From CBDDHT01 sp965227905 (GTDB taxonomy: Bacteria > Pseudomonadota > Alphaproteobacteria > Rhizobiales > Methyloligellaceae): a stretch of DNA of 64,000 nt. The notes under the pieces were generated by a model that had not been told where the DNA came from, did not search any database, and worked only from the letters and a program-made list of their open reading frames with translations. The position numbers were made by a program, and so were the translations under genes. The stretch covers positions 2,852,001 through 2,916,000 of the forward strand of contig OZ245780.1 in assembly GCA_965227905.1 (NCBI GenBank), read 5' to 3'. Positions 1 to 8,727 of the stretch are shown here, one piece after another (positions within the stretch are counted from its first letter, which is position 1; each line of letters opens with the position of its first letter).

Positions 1-268
1 CCGGCTGAAGCTCATTCTTCGGGGAAAGCGGCTCGGATTCTCGCTGGTCGAGATCGCCGACATTCTTGGCATGTATGAGTCCGCGCCGGGGGAGGCGGGG
101 CAATTAGAGCACCTGATCGAGCGCATCGAAGAACGACGGGCACAGCTTGAGCAGAAATTGAGCGATATCACTGAGGTCCTGACGGACCTCGATCGTGTCG
201 AGGCAGGCTGCCGAATGCGTCTCAAAGAGCTCTCGGCCGGTCGATCGAAAAAGGGCAGACGGTCATGA
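1..268 (+). CDS. liuR: MerR-family regulator, LiuR-like (5' end outside window)
   Basis: Only the C-terminal part is present; the frame is open from base 2 and the DNA-binding helix-turn-helix lies upstream of the window. The visible part begins with RLKLILRGKRLGFSLVEI, the conserved second half of the MerR effector-linking region, followed by a coiled-coil dimerisation helix (roughly the last 45 residues) and a basic tail. No metal-binding cysteine pattern of CueR/ZntR type is seen. The stop overlaps the next start by 4 bases (ATGA), and isovaleryl-CoA dehydrogenase follows two genes later. LiuR is known as the MerR regulator of leucine/isovalerate use in proteobacteria, so the assignment rests on family resemblance plus context. 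Another MerR member remains possible. Confidence 0.7.
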   Translation, partial: RLKLILRGKRLGFSLVEIADILGMYESAPGEAGQLEHLIERIEERRAQLEQKLSDITEVLTDLDRVEAGCRMRLKELSAGRSKKGRRS

Positions 269-744
269 ACGCCCACACCGTCTGTGATCCTGATTTCGCC
301 AAGCGCGTGTCCGCGAGCTTCTCACGCCAAACGTTGATGGCGCTTCTTGGTGCCGAACTGGGATGTGTTGAGCCGGGCCGGGTCGAAATCAGTCTGGGCT
401 ATCGTCCTGACATACTCCAGCAGCATGATTTCATTCATGGCGGAGCGGTCGCGACCATTGCGGACGCAGCAGCCGGATATGCCGCCATGACGCTGGCCGA
501 ACCGGACGAAGAAGTTCTCACGGTCGAGTTCAAGGTCAATTTCTGTGCGCCTGCCATGGGGGAATCCCTTCGTGCGCAAGGGCGTGTTCTGAAACCAGGC
601 CGCACATTGGTGTTGACCGAATGCAGCGTTCAGGCCGTTGCAGCGGACGGAACCGAAAGACTGTGCGCAAAGATGCAGCAGACGATCATAAAGCGGACAC
701 CAAACGAAAGAGGCTTGGCTCAACCGGAGGCAGCAGGCGCATGA
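265..744 (+). CDS. PaaI-family hotdog-fold thioesterase
   Basis: A 159-residue single hotdog domain. The signature HDFIHGGAVATIADAAAG (about residues 53-70) carries the HGG motif and the following helix of PaaI-type acyl-CoA thioesterases. Such enzymes hydrolyse acyl-CoA esters in the cytoplasm, often to rescue CoA trapped as dead-end intermediates. The start overlaps the stop of the LiuR-like gene (ATGA), and its own stop overlaps the next gene in the same way, so the three are co-transcribed and probably translationally coupled. The context suggests a substrate from isovalerate or leucine breakdown, but the sequence does not show substrate choice. Confidence 0.85.
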   Translation: MNAHTVCDPDFAKRVSASFSRQTLMALLGAELGCVEPGRVEISLGYRPDILQQHDFIHGGAVATIADAAAGYAAMTLAEPDEEVLTVEFKVNFCAPAMGESLRAQGRVLKPGRTLVLTECSVQAVAADGTERLCAKMQQTIIKRTPNERGLAQPEAAGA

Positions 745-2396
745 GTGGTAAAGCGACGCACGAAGTCTTCAATCAGGTTCCGCCATTGGAGGGCTACAAC
801 GCCTTTGTCGAGGACCGACCGCTTCGCGAAGCTGCTCATCGGGAGGGAGCCGATTGGGCGGACGACCGAATGGCGCAACTGGGGGACGAGGTTGCGAGTG
901 GGCATTTTCAGGAACTGGCGCGACTGGCCAACAAGCACACGCCGGAGTTCATGAGTCATGACCGCTTCGGTAATCGGATCGATGAGGTTACGTTTCATCC
1001 TGCTTATCACGAGCTGCTGGGGCATGCGATAAAACGCAATCTTCATGGGCTACCCTTCAGTGAGCCGCGCCCTGGTGCCCATGTGGCCCGGGCGGCTATG
1101 TCCTATCTCTACAATCACGCGGAGATTGGCGTTTGCTGTCCGGCATTCATGGCGTTCTCCGCAATTCCGGCCTTGAGGCAGCAACCTGACATCGCGGAGG
1201 AATGGGAACAGCGCATCCTGTCGACCCGCTACGATCCGCGGTTTCGGCCGGCATCCGAGAAGACAGGTGCCATGGTCGGCATGGCGATGACGGAAAAGCA
1301 AGGCGGATCGGATGTGCGTGCAAACACGACCCACGCCGTTCCGATCGGTCCCGGCGGTCCAGGCGCCGAATATCTGCTAACCGGACACAAATGGTTCTGC
1401 TCGGCGCCCATGAGCGATGCTTTCCTTACACTCGCCTATACTGATTCTGGTTTCTCCTGTTTCTTCGTGCCTCGGTGGCGGCCTGACGGCACCCGCAACG
1501 CCTTCTATATCCAACGGCTGAAAGACAAGATGGGCAACCGGGCCAATGCCTCTTCCGAGATCGAGTATGACGGGACATGGGCGCGCATGGTCGGCGAAGA
1601 GGGGCGGGGCGTTCGAACGGTCATCGAGATGGTTCACCACAGTCGGCTCGATTGCGCCCTATCATCGGCCGGCATCATGCGATGCGCACTAGCCAACGCG
1701 TTGAACCACGCAGCACACAGGACGGTCTTTCAAAAGAAGCTGGTCGATCAGCCGGCAATGTCCCGTGTACTGACGGATATGGCTTTGGAGACAGAGGCTG
1801 CGACGCAGCTCACGATGCGTATTGCTGGCGCTTTCGATCGCGCGGATCAGGACCCGGATGAACAACTCTTCGCCCGGATTGCAGTCGCGCTTGCCAAATT
1901 CTGGATATGCAAAAGAGCGCCATGGCTTGTCGCCGAAGCACTCGAATGCCATGGCGGCAACGGTTATGTCGAAACGGGAATCATGGCGCGTCTGTACCGG
2001 GAGGCACCATTGAACGGCATATGGGAAGGGTCGGGCAATGTATTGGCTCTGGATGTGCTGCGCGCCATGGCACGTGAACCGCGATCATTGGATCTTGTAT
2101 TGGATGAGCTTCGCCGGGCGAAGGGTGCGGATCGGTGCTTCGACGTTTATCTCGATGAGACTTTGGAACCCATGTTGGCACGGACTGACGCGCGCGAGGC
2201 CAACGCCCGCCATATTGCGCAATCCCTCACGCTCGCCCTTCAGGCATCATTGCTATTGCGCCACGCACCTGGTGCAGTTGCGGATGCATTCATCGCTTCT
2301 CGGCTGTCGGGTGGACCGGCCTTTGCCTTCGGGGTGCTGCCAGATGGTCTCGATGAGCAGGCGATCGTTGCTCGTGCGACACCGCATCTCAACTGA
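741..2396 (+). CDS. aidB: AidB-like acyl-CoA dehydrogenase
   Basis: 551 residues when started at the ATG at 741, which overlaps the thioesterase stop and has GGAGG about ten bases upstream; an upstream in-frame start at 621 would add 40 unlikely residues. The protein follows E. coli AidB along its whole length: N-terminal HEVFNQVPPLEGYN, the flavin-binding MTEKQGGSDVRANTT near residue 180, the GHKWFCSAP strand, RLKDKMGNRANASSEIEY, and the GGNGYVE/WEGSGN segments of the C-terminal helical domain. AidB proteins are FAD tetramers linked to alkylation response, with weak isovaleryl-CoA dehydrogenase activity. Here the gene sits between a LiuR-like regulator and isovaleryl-CoA dehydrogenase, so a catabolic role is as likely as a DNA-protective one. 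Confidence 0.85.
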   Translation: MSGKATHEVFNQVPPLEGYNAFVEDRPLREAAHREGADWADDRMAQLGDEVASGHFQELARLANKHTPEFMSHDRFGNRIDEVTFHPAYHELLGHAIKRNLHGLPFSEPRPGAHVARAAMSYLYNHAEIGVCCPAFMAFSAIPALRQQPDIAEEWEQRILSTRYDPRFRPASEKTGAMVGMAMTEKQGGSDVRANTTHAVPIGPGGPGAEYLLTGHKWFCSAPMSDAFLTLAYTDSGFSCFFVPRWRPDGTRNAFYIQRLKDKMGNRANASSEIEYDGTWARMVGEEGRGVRTVIEMVHHSRLDCALSSAGIMRCALANALNHAAHRTVFQKKLVDQPAMSRVLTDMALETEAATQLTMRIAGAFDRADQDPDEQLFARIAVALAKFWICKRAPWLVAEALECHGGNGYVETGIMARLYREAPLNGIWEGSGNVLALDVLRAMAREPRSLDLVLDELRRAKGADRCFDVYLDETLEPMLARTDAREANARHIAQSLTLALQASLLLRHAPGAVADAFIASRLSGGPAFAFGVLPDGLDEQAIVARATPHLN

Positions 2397-2480
2397 CTTT
2401 GGCTGTTCGCATCGTACCATCTATCCTGCCGATATGCTGTCTGATCCCTTCGCCACCACTTGTACAGGACTCGAGATTCA

Positions 2481-3653
2481 ATGATCCCAAACGATATTCC
2501 TTCTCTCAATTTCGGGCTGGGCGAGAGTGTCGACATGTTGCGCGACAGCGTGCGTGCCTTTACGTCGGATGAGATCGCGCCCCGAGCCGAGGAAATCGAT
2601 CACTCCAACCAATTTCCGCGCGACCTTTGGCCGAAACTGGGAGAGCTCGGACTCCACGGGATCACGGTGGGAGAGGACTATGGTGGCGCCGATATGGGCT
2701 ATCTGGCGCACTGCGTTGCCATGGAGGAAGTTAGCCGCGGATCTGCATCCGTCGGGCTTTCCTACGGCGCACACTCCAATCTCTGCATCAATCAGATCAA
2801 CATCAACGGAAACGCCGAGCAGAAAGAGCGCTATCTGCCCAAACTGGTGTCGGGCGAACATGTTGGTGCGCTCGCCATGTCTGAGCCGGGGTCCGGGTCC
2901 GATGTCGTCTCGATGAAGCTGCGGGCCGAGAAGAAGGGCGATCGGTATATCCTCAACGGCAACAAGATGTGGATTACCAACGGTCCCGAAGCGGAGACGT
3001 TGGTTGTCTATGCCAAGACAGATGTGAACGCCGGTCCGAAAGGCATCACGGCGTTTATCATCGAAAAGGACTTCCCTGGATTTTCGACGGCACAGAAACT
3101 CGACAAGCTAGGCATGCGCGGTTCGGATACCTGTGAGCTTGTGTTCCAGGATTGTGAAGTGCCGGAAGAGAATGTCTTGGGCGAACTGAACCATGGTGTC
3201 AGGGTCCTGATGTCCGGATTGGACTATGAGCGTGCCGTGCTGGCTGCCGGACCCATTGGGATCATGGCCTCTGCAATGGACATGGTCGTCCCCTACATCC
3301 ATGAGCGTGAGCAGTTCGGAAAACCCATCGGAACATTCCAACTAATGCAGGGCAAGCTTGCGGACATGTATACGACGATGAATGCCTGCAAGGCCTACGT
3401 GTACGCTGTGGCGCAGGCCTGCGACCGCGGAGAAACCACGCGCAAGGATGCCGCTGGCGTCATTCTCTATGCCGCTGAAAAGGCCACATGGATGGCACTG
3501 GAGGCCATCCAGATATTTGGCGGGATGGGCTACATCAACGAAACGGCGACAGGCCGGTTATTGCGCGATGCCAAGCTTTACGAAATTGGCGCCGGAACAA
3601 GTGAGATTCGACGTATGCTCATCGGACGGGAGTTGTTCGAGGAGACGCGCTGA
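2481..3653 (+). CDS. ivd: Isovaleryl-CoA dehydrogenase
   Basis: 390 residues from the ATG at 2481 (a TTG at 2460 is in frame but less likely). Oxidises isovaleryl-CoA to 3-methylcrotonyl-CoA in leucine catabolism, passing electrons to electron-transfer flavoprotein. Acyl-CoA dehydrogenase features in order: N-terminal helical domain, flavin-binding SEPGSGSDV at about 134-142 and WITNGPE at 164-170, then the C-terminal helices with RLLRDAKLYEIGAGTSE. The catalytic base is the IVD-specific glutamate in GLDYERAVLAAGP, Glu250 here; most other acyl-CoA dehydrogenases place it in a different helix. The gene closes the liuR-thioesterase-aidB-ivd cluster, 84 bases after aidB. Confidence 0.93.
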   Translation: MIPNDIPSLNFGLGESVDMLRDSVRAFTSDEIAPRAEEIDHSNQFPRDLWPKLGELGLHGITVGEDYGGADMGYLAHCVAMEEVSRGSASVGLSYGAHSNLCINQININGNAEQKERYLPKLVSGEHVGALAMSEPGSGSDVVSMKLRAEKKGDRYILNGNKMWITNGPEAETLVVYAKTDVNAGPKGITAFIIEKDFPGFSTAQKLDKLGMRGSDTCELVFQDCEVPEENVLGELNHGVRVLMSGLDYERAVLAAGPIGIMASAMDMVVPYIHEREQFGKPIGTFQLMQGKLADMYTTMNACKAYVYAVAQACDRGETTRKDAAGVILYAAEKATWMALEAIQIFGGMGYINETATGRLLRDAKLYEIGAGTSEIRRMLIGRELFEETR

Positions 3654-3707
3654 GAGTTCCGAGTCGGATTCCGTGTTAGCCGACAGCACCTGTATTCGTC
3701 CGCAAGC

Positions 3708-4037
3708 CTAAGCCGTCGTGCCAGCAGGCTGAGACTTTTCTTTGGCAGCATCCGATGCGGTCACATATTCGCGAACGCGCAATTGCACCTCGTTGGGATA
3801 TTGGGCGACGACGGTACCGACCATCTCGCTGACAACCCGTAGAACGACGCTCTTTGTGGCGGGGTCGATTTCCGTATGGCTCGTAGTACGCGGTCGATCA
3901 TAGTCTGCTGCGCTATGTGAACGGCTTGGCCGGCCATCGCCGTTGGACTCGACGACAGGTGGCGACTTGCTCGCCGTCAAGAGAGCCACCGTCATAAGCA
4001 GCTGGCTCGCGCTTCCTATGGCCAATGTGTCTGACAT
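3708..4037 (-). CDS. Small FlaG-like protein
   Basis: 109 residues from the ATG at 4037; a TTG at 4061 would add eight residues, and neither start has a clear ribosome-binding site. The N-terminal half is low-complexity and Ser/Pro-rich. The C-terminal half, EIDPATKSVVLRVV then VVAQYPNEVQLRVREY, has the shape of the FlaG domain (acidic residue, VV-x-VV strand, then Q-x-P-x-E and a helix). FlaG proteins affect flagellar filament length or hook-filament assembly. A perfect TTAA-N7-TTAA sequence lies 25 bases upstream, which fits a CtrA-controlled motility gene. No other flagellar gene is near. The resemblance was judged by eye, so the family call is tentative. Confidence 0.5.
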   Translation of the reverse strand: MSDTLAIGSASQLLMTVALLTASKSPPVVESNGDGRPSRSHSAADYDRPRTTSHTEIDPATKSVVLRVVSEMVGTVVAQYPNEVQLRVREYVTASDAAKEKSQPAGTTA

Positions 4038-4061
4038 GCAAAAAAGGATAGTCGGATTCAA

Positions 4062-4076
4062 TTAACTGATCATTAA
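4062..4076. promoter_or_regulatory. Candidate CtrA-binding site (TTAA-N7-TTAA)
   Basis: The sequence TTAACTGATCATTAA has two TTAA half-sites separated by exactly seven bases, the layout bound by the alphaproteobacterial cell-cycle and motility regulator CtrA. It lies just upstream of the minus-strand FlaG-like gene. The site is visible; its function is inferred. Confidence 0.5.
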
Positions 4077-4309
4077 GACGAATCGGCAGGCGGAATGTGT
4101 CGCTGCGATTCGCCGTAATGATCGACAGCGCTTGGGGAAATCGATGTCGCCAGTTCACATGCCGCCGACGGGTGCCGGTTCAGTATTCTCCATCACTCGG
4201 GGTGTATTCGTCCGTATGAACCCTATCTGAACAGCTCATTCGAAATTGGTTCAATGTCGGTGCGGCAATAGACATCTGCCGGGGATGGTATCGGGAGAGT
4301 CATTGAGCA

Positions 4310-5860
4310 ATGGGCATCTCACTCAAGCAATCCAATTTCTTCAAAATCGAGCCACCCTTCACCAAGATCGATATTCCCTGGACCTACGGCACCGAGGATG
4401 CCGACGTCATCTATAGCGATGCCGATCCAGACGACGATATCTACTTTTCGATAATTTACGGCCTGTCTGGATCGGACGAGCTCTACGGTGGAGACAGGGT
4501 CGATGAACTCTATGGTGGCATTGGACCCGATAAGCTCTACGGCGGCGAAGAAGGTGACTATCTTTATGGTGGCGATCAAAGGGACACGCTGTTTGGCGGC
4601 CGAGGCGATGATCATCTTTTTGGCGGCGATGGCCGGGACATTCTCGAAGGTGGTCGCGGAAACGACTATCTCGACGGTGGTGACGGCGAGGATACGGCCT
4701 CTTACGCATCCTCCGGCAACGGTGTCATGGTCGATCTGGCGGCGGGTCGCGGCTATATGGGCGCTGCCTATGGCGATACGCTGATATCGATCGAGAATGT
4801 ACTGGGATCGAACCATCGCGACTATATCTGGGGCGATGATAATGCAAACCGGATCGAAGGTGCGGGCGGCGACGATCAGCTGTTCGGGTATGGCGGCGAA
4901 GATATTCTTTATGGTGGAGCCGGAGACGATCTGATCTTCGGCGGCGATGGCAATGATCAGCTATCCGGAAGTGCTGGCGCTGACACCCTCTATGGCGATG
5001 CCGGCATCGATACCGTCTTCTATCATGCGGCTGTTCCAACAACGAGCCTGACGGTGGACTTGTCAGGGACCGGGATTGGAGGTGAGGCCCAAGGCGACCG
5101 CTACAACAGTGTAGAGGGGGCGTCTGTCGAGGGTGGGAGCAATCACCTGCTGCTTGGTGATGGGCTGAACAATGAATTGTCAGTCGGCGGGAATTTAGGC
5201 TCGACGCTACGTGGATTGGGCGGTGAAGATCAGTTCATCCTTGCATGGTCGGGTGGGAACACGATCGAAGGAGGCAGTGGTGAGGATACGTTGATTTACT
5301 ACAACGGCCGGGACACAGATATTGATCTCAACAATGGTTGGTCCCGCCAGAGCGGATACTCGAGCGATACAGTCAGTGGTATCGAGAACGTCACGACTAG
5401 CTCCGGTCATGATGAGATTTATGGATCCAACATCGGGAACATCCTGCGCGCTGATTTTGGCAACGACGAGGTCTATGGCCGGGATGGAAACGACTTTCTC
5501 TATGGAGAGAATGGCAATGATCGTCTCGATGGAGGGCGCCACAATGATGCGCTGTTCGGCGGAATTGGCAATGATCGGCTCAATGGGAACGACGGAGACG
5601 ATATCCTGACGGGAGGAGAAGATGCCGACATCTTCGTTTTCATCACCGATCGAGACGACAATGACCGGGACATCGTAACTGACTTCGAGGTCGGGGTGGA
5701 TCGGCTCGATCTTGACGATACGATTATCGATGATTTTGGCGAATACCGGGACCGTGCCACGCAGGTGGGCGCGAACACAGTGATCGACACCGGCGATGGG
5801 ACGATCACACTCGAAGGTATCAATATGCTTGACCTGACGAACGCAGACTTCATCTTTTGA
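4310..5860 (+). CDS. RTX-type calcium-binding repeat protein
   Basis: 516 residues, acidic, without an N-terminal signal peptide. Glycine-rich nonapeptides of the GGxGxDxLx type form three blocks: about residues 45-130 (at least nine repeats such as DELYGGDRV, DKLYGGEEG), 178-230, and 385-440. These repeats bind Ca2+ as parallel beta rolls outside the cell. The end (DIFVFITDRDDND, then DIVTDFEVGVDRLDL and ADFIF at the C terminus) matches the C-terminal domain of serralysin-like proteins that carry the type I secretion signal. No catalytic domain is visible; residues 130-175 and 230-370 resemble linker or cadherin-like RTX modules. No type I exporter gene is in the window. The start has GGGAGAG upstream. 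Confidence 0.88.
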   Translation: MGISLKQSNFFKIEPPFTKIDIPWTYGTEDADVIYSDADPDDDIYFSIIYGLSGSDELYGGDRVDELYGGIGPDKLYGGEEGDYLYGGDQRDTLFGGRGDDHLFGGDGRDILEGGRGNDYLDGGDGEDTASYASSGNGVMVDLAAGRGYMGAAYGDTLISIENVLGSNHRDYIWGDDNANRIEGAGGDDQLFGYGGEDILYGGAGDDLIFGGDGNDQLSGSAGADTLYGDAGIDTVFYHAAVPTTSLTVDLSGTGIGGEAQGDRYNSVEGASVEGGSNHLLLGDGLNNELSVGGNLGSTLRGLGGEDQFILAWSGGNTIEGGSGEDTLIYYNGRDTDIDLNNGWSRQSGYSSDTVSGIENVTTSSGHDEIYGSNIGNILRADFGNDEVYGRDGNDFLYGENGNDRLDGGRHNDALFGGIGNDRLNGNDGDDILTGGEDADIFVFITDRDDNDRDIVTDFEVGVDRLDLDDTIIDDFGEYRDRATQVGANTVIDTGDGTITLEGINMLDLTNADFIF

Positions 5861-5949
5861 GGGGAGCGACTTTCAGATCTGACAACTCGGCCGTTTTCAC
5901 TGCGTTGCGTATTGGATAGATTCACTCAATTCCCGGAACAGAGGTGATC

Positions 5950-6774
5950 ATGATCCACACAGTGAAAGCGAACGGTGCCAACATTCCGGCGATCGGGCTC
6001 GGCACATGGGATCTGCGGGATGAGACCTGTGAGAAGCGCATCGTCGATGCTCTGGCGATGGGTTACCGCCACATTGACACGGCGGCGATGTATGACAATG
6101 AGGTTGCTGTCGGGAACGGGATTCGAGCCAGCGATGTGTCGCGCGATGAAGTCTTTTTGACGACGAAGGTTTGGCACGACTGCGCCGGAGACGGCCCGTT
6201 CCAGCGCTCGGTCGAGGCGAGTTTGCAGCGGCTGGAGCTCGACTATGTGGATCTGGTCCTCATGCATTGGCCTGACCCAGGAACACCGATTGCGGAGACC
6301 ATGCGGGCGCTTGCCGATGTCAAGCAGCGAGGACTGACCCGCTTCGTCGGTGTGTCGAATTTCACTGTAGACCTGCTTAAGGAGGCGGTCAGCCATTCAA
6401 GTGAACCATTGGCCGTCAACCAGGTGGAGTATCACCCGTTTCTCGATCAGACGGCCGTTCTCGCCGAATGTGCACGCCATGGTGTTGCGCTGACGGCCTA
6501 TTCGCCGCTCGCGAAGGGGCAGGTCTTTTCGGACCCGGTGATCGGAGAGATTGCACGGGCGCGCGGAAAGAATGCGGGGCAGATCGGGTTGCGCTGGCTG
6601 GTTCAGCAGCAGGGCGTCATTGCGATTCCACGCTCGTCCCGTACAGACCGAATTGCAGAGTTTATCGCTATCGACGATTTTGAACTCACGGATGATGAGA
6701 TGCGGCGGATAACGTCCCTCGGCAGCGCCGCTGGCCGACTGGTCGATTTCGATTTTGCGCCGCGCTGGGATTGA
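5950..6774 (+). CDS. Aldo/keto reductase (AKR3/AKR5-like)
   Basis: 274 residues from the ATG at 5950, which sits four bases after GAGGT; a GTG at 5944 is also in frame. A cytoplasmic NADPH-dependent (beta/alpha)8 barrel that reduces aldehydes or ketones. The four catalytic residues are all present: Asp and Tyr in DTAAMYDNE, Lys in LTTKVW, and His in LVLMHWPDP. GVSNF and the NQVEYHPF motif follow, and PRSSRTDRIAEF forms the NADPH 2'-phosphate loop. The length and motifs fit the 2,5-diketo-D-gluconate reductase/methylglyoxal reductase group, but the natural substrate cannot be read from sequence. It stands alone between the RTX gene and a convergent gene. Confidence 0.9.
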   Translation: MIHTVKANGANIPAIGLGTWDLRDETCEKRIVDALAMGYRHIDTAAMYDNEVAVGNGIRASDVSRDEVFLTTKVWHDCAGDGPFQRSVEASLQRLELDYVDLVLMHWPDPGTPIAETMRALADVKQRGLTRFVGVSNFTVDLLKEAVSHSSEPLAVNQVEYHPFLDQTAVLAECARHGVALTAYSPLAKGQVFSDPVIGEIARARGKNAGQIGLRWLVQQQGVIAIPRSSRTDRIAEFIAIDDFELTDDEMRRITSLGSAAGRLVDFDFAPRWD

Positions 6775-6816
6775 GAGCTTTTTTGAGGGGCCTGAAGCCA
6801 GCCCTCTTCTGCAACC

Positions 6817-7761
6817 TTAAGCGCGTTGCAGGTCGTCCAGAAAGGCTTTGGCCTCAGTCAGATTGAACCCATAAATGTCTCTGGCAAGAATGATGGCGTC
6901 GGTAACATTGCCCTGCTCGACCAGATCGAGAAGGCGCGCCTCTCGGCCATCTTGGGAAAGGGTCCGGATCGGCGCCTGTGAGCTCTGTTGGCCTTGGCCG
7001 ACCACATAGTCTTTCGACAGATAAGCCATTGCATCCTGGATATTTGGTGTCAGGCGGCTCCGCTTGGTTTTCCAGTCAACACGCAAAATGGAACCGTGGC
7101 GCACTGATATTGCTGAACCTTTTGCCTTCGAAGTCATACCCTTGATGGCTGTCGGGCCATAGAGGGAGCGTTCGGTCTCTAGCCTTTGTTCTACTTCGGC
7201 AAGGACGTCGTCATAGGCCTCGATCTCAAGATAATGTTGGCGTGTCAGCGTATCGTCATCGGCACTGGCGTCATCGCGGGAAGGATTGAGGTGGCGTGCC
7301 TGTTCCTCATGCGAATGCAGCCGTCGAACGGCCCGCCTGGGCAGATGAAGAATGACCGCGTCGCTGCGTGGCAACCGATGGTCCATATATGAGCGCAGTT
7401 TGATGTAGAGACCGGTCGGCCCGGCCCGCAAGATCCAGTTCGTCGGCTTGAACGCGGCGAGGGCGGAGGACAGAAAAAGGAAACCGCCGACGAGGCATGT
7501 CAGGCCGACTCCAAGTACGACGAAGCCGGCAACGCCTGCTATGAACAATCCGACCAATGTCGCGAGGTCGAAGCGTGCGCCGGGCAGGTCGGGAAGGCTG
7601 AAGCCGGTGCCGGCTATCACGGCGGGGACCCCGACACTCAGCGTGAAGAGCATCACAGATGCAAAGAGATGACCCCAGGGCGACTGTCTGGCGACAAGAT
7701 CGCCTTCGACAACAGGCACTGCGTCTTCGGGAATAAAGCGGGTGTCGCCGTATTGATCCAT
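6817..7761 (-). CDS. Membrane protein with L7/L12-like C-terminal segment, function unknown
   Basis: 314 residues. Two or three hydrophobic spans lie at about residues 30-52 and 65-103, with a hydrophilic head of about 25 residues before them. A cytoplasmic part of about 200 residues follows: a charged central region, VEQRLETERSLYG in a probable coiled coil, and a C-terminal segment (EARLLDLVEQGNVTDAIILA through LTEAKAFLDDL). That segment resembles the helix-strand-helix of ribosomal protein L7/L12 C-terminal domains, in which a conserved LKEAK motif occurs. I do not recognise the family. The gene is convergent with the aldo/keto reductase. TenA lies upstream in the same direction after a 49-base gap, so the two could share a transcript. 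Confidence 0.65.
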   Translation of the reverse strand: MDQYGDTRFIPEDAVPVVEGDLVARQSPWGHLFASVMLFTLSVGVPAVIAGTGFSLPDLPGARFDLATLVGLFIAGVAGFVVLGVGLTCLVGGFLFLSSALAAFKPTNWILRAGPTGLYIKLRSYMDHRLPRSDAVILHLPRRAVRRLHSHEEQARHLNPSRDDASADDDTLTRQHYLEIEAYDDVLAEVEQRLETERSLYGPTAIKGMTSKAKGSAISVRHGSILRVDWKTKRSRLTPNIQDAMAYLSKDYVVGQGQQSSQAPIRTLSQDGREARLLDLVEQGNVTDAIILARDIYGFNLTEAKAFLDDLQRA

Positions 7762-7810
7762 GTTCGCGACGGTACACGAAAATGATTAAGCAGAAGCGAC
7801 TCTAGAAGCC

Positions 7811-8482
7811 CTAGGCATCAATGGGCCAGGGCTCGCAGTTGTAGGCACTGTCCCAGAACATCCATTCATATTGAGTCGAACGCTTGAATGCAGATCGCAT
7901 GGCAGCCTGGTCGGCAGACGATGCCGTCGACGCGGTATGATCGGCGATATCCTTGACCGCATCGACGGCTTTTCCGAAATCCGGATCGGAGTATGTGTCA
8001 ATCCAGGCCTTGTACGGGTTTTCCAATGGCGTTTGTCGGGCGATGGCATTGCCAACGTCCCAGTAGATCCAAAAACAGGGGAGGAGTGCGGCTATCAACG
8101 ACGGAAATCCGGCCTGATGCCCTGTCGCGAGCAGGAAGTTTGTATAGCCGCTGCAGGTTGGGGAGGGTTCTGTAGCCGCGGCCTTTTCTGGTGAAATTCC
8201 GAATGTTTTGAAGTAGTTGCTATGGAGTGCGCGCTCGACGGCAATCGCCCCGACGGCCGATCCGGCAAATTGCTGCATGGCCTCGGCATCGGGCGCTTTG
8301 GCTGCCGCCAATGTTAGGGCGCGTGAGAATTGCTCGAGATATAGGGCATCCTGAACCACATAGAATTGGAAACGATCCTGCGAAAGTGTGCCTGCTGCGA
8401 GCTCACGATTGAACGGCAGAGCGTGAATCGCCTCCCGCAATAGTGCCGTTTCTTCCCACACCTGCGCGGTGAAATTCATCAT
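7811..8482 (-). CDS. tenA: TenA-family aminopyrimidine aminohydrolase (thiaminase II)
   Basis: 223 residues from the ATG at 8482 (GAAGGG about six bases upstream); the open frame continues 5' but the extra 61 residues do not look like TenA. TenA enzymes salvage thiamine by hydrolysing aminopyrimidine breakdown products. The haem-oxygenase-like all-helical fold is suggested by the length and by FYVVQDALYLEQFSRAL near the N terminus. The active-site cysteine is in LLPCFWIYWDVG, and the proton-donating glutamate is in STQYEWMFWDSAY near the C terminus. No thiamine genes are adjacent, although thiL is present at 55.5 kb. I see no TPP riboswitch consensus in the 240 bases upstream. Confidence 0.88.
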   Translation of the reverse strand: MMNFTAQVWEETALLREAIHALPFNRELAAGTLSQDRFQFYVVQDALYLEQFSRALTLAAAKAPDAEAMQQFAGSAVGAIAVERALHSNYFKTFGISPEKAAATEPSPTCSGYTNFLLATGHQAGFPSLIAALLPCFWIYWDVGNAIARQTPLENPYKAWIDTYSDPDFGKAVDAVKDIADHTASTASSADQAAMRSAFKRSTQYEWMFWDSAYNCEPWPIDA

Positions 8483-8727
8483 GTGAACCCTTCTCGATAA
8501 AAAGTCTGGATAAACTGATTTATGCGCTCTAGAAGCTAATCGACAGAGAATAAAAACAGATTCGGACAGGGCGACGCCAAGCCAAAAGTGCGCGGTCGTC
8601 AACCATTTCGTCAGACCAAAGGCGTATGCTGCATCGCACTCATGATATGGGCGCGGGTCTTGCATATCGAAATTCCATCACCAAATCCCCGGTTTCCGGG
8701 GGATCCACGGCGTTTGGGGCATATTTC

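Noticed and set aside
8483..8727. TPP riboswitch upstream of tenA
   Set aside because: The conserved CTGAGA and ACCTGATCTGG-like blocks were looked for on the minus strand and not found.
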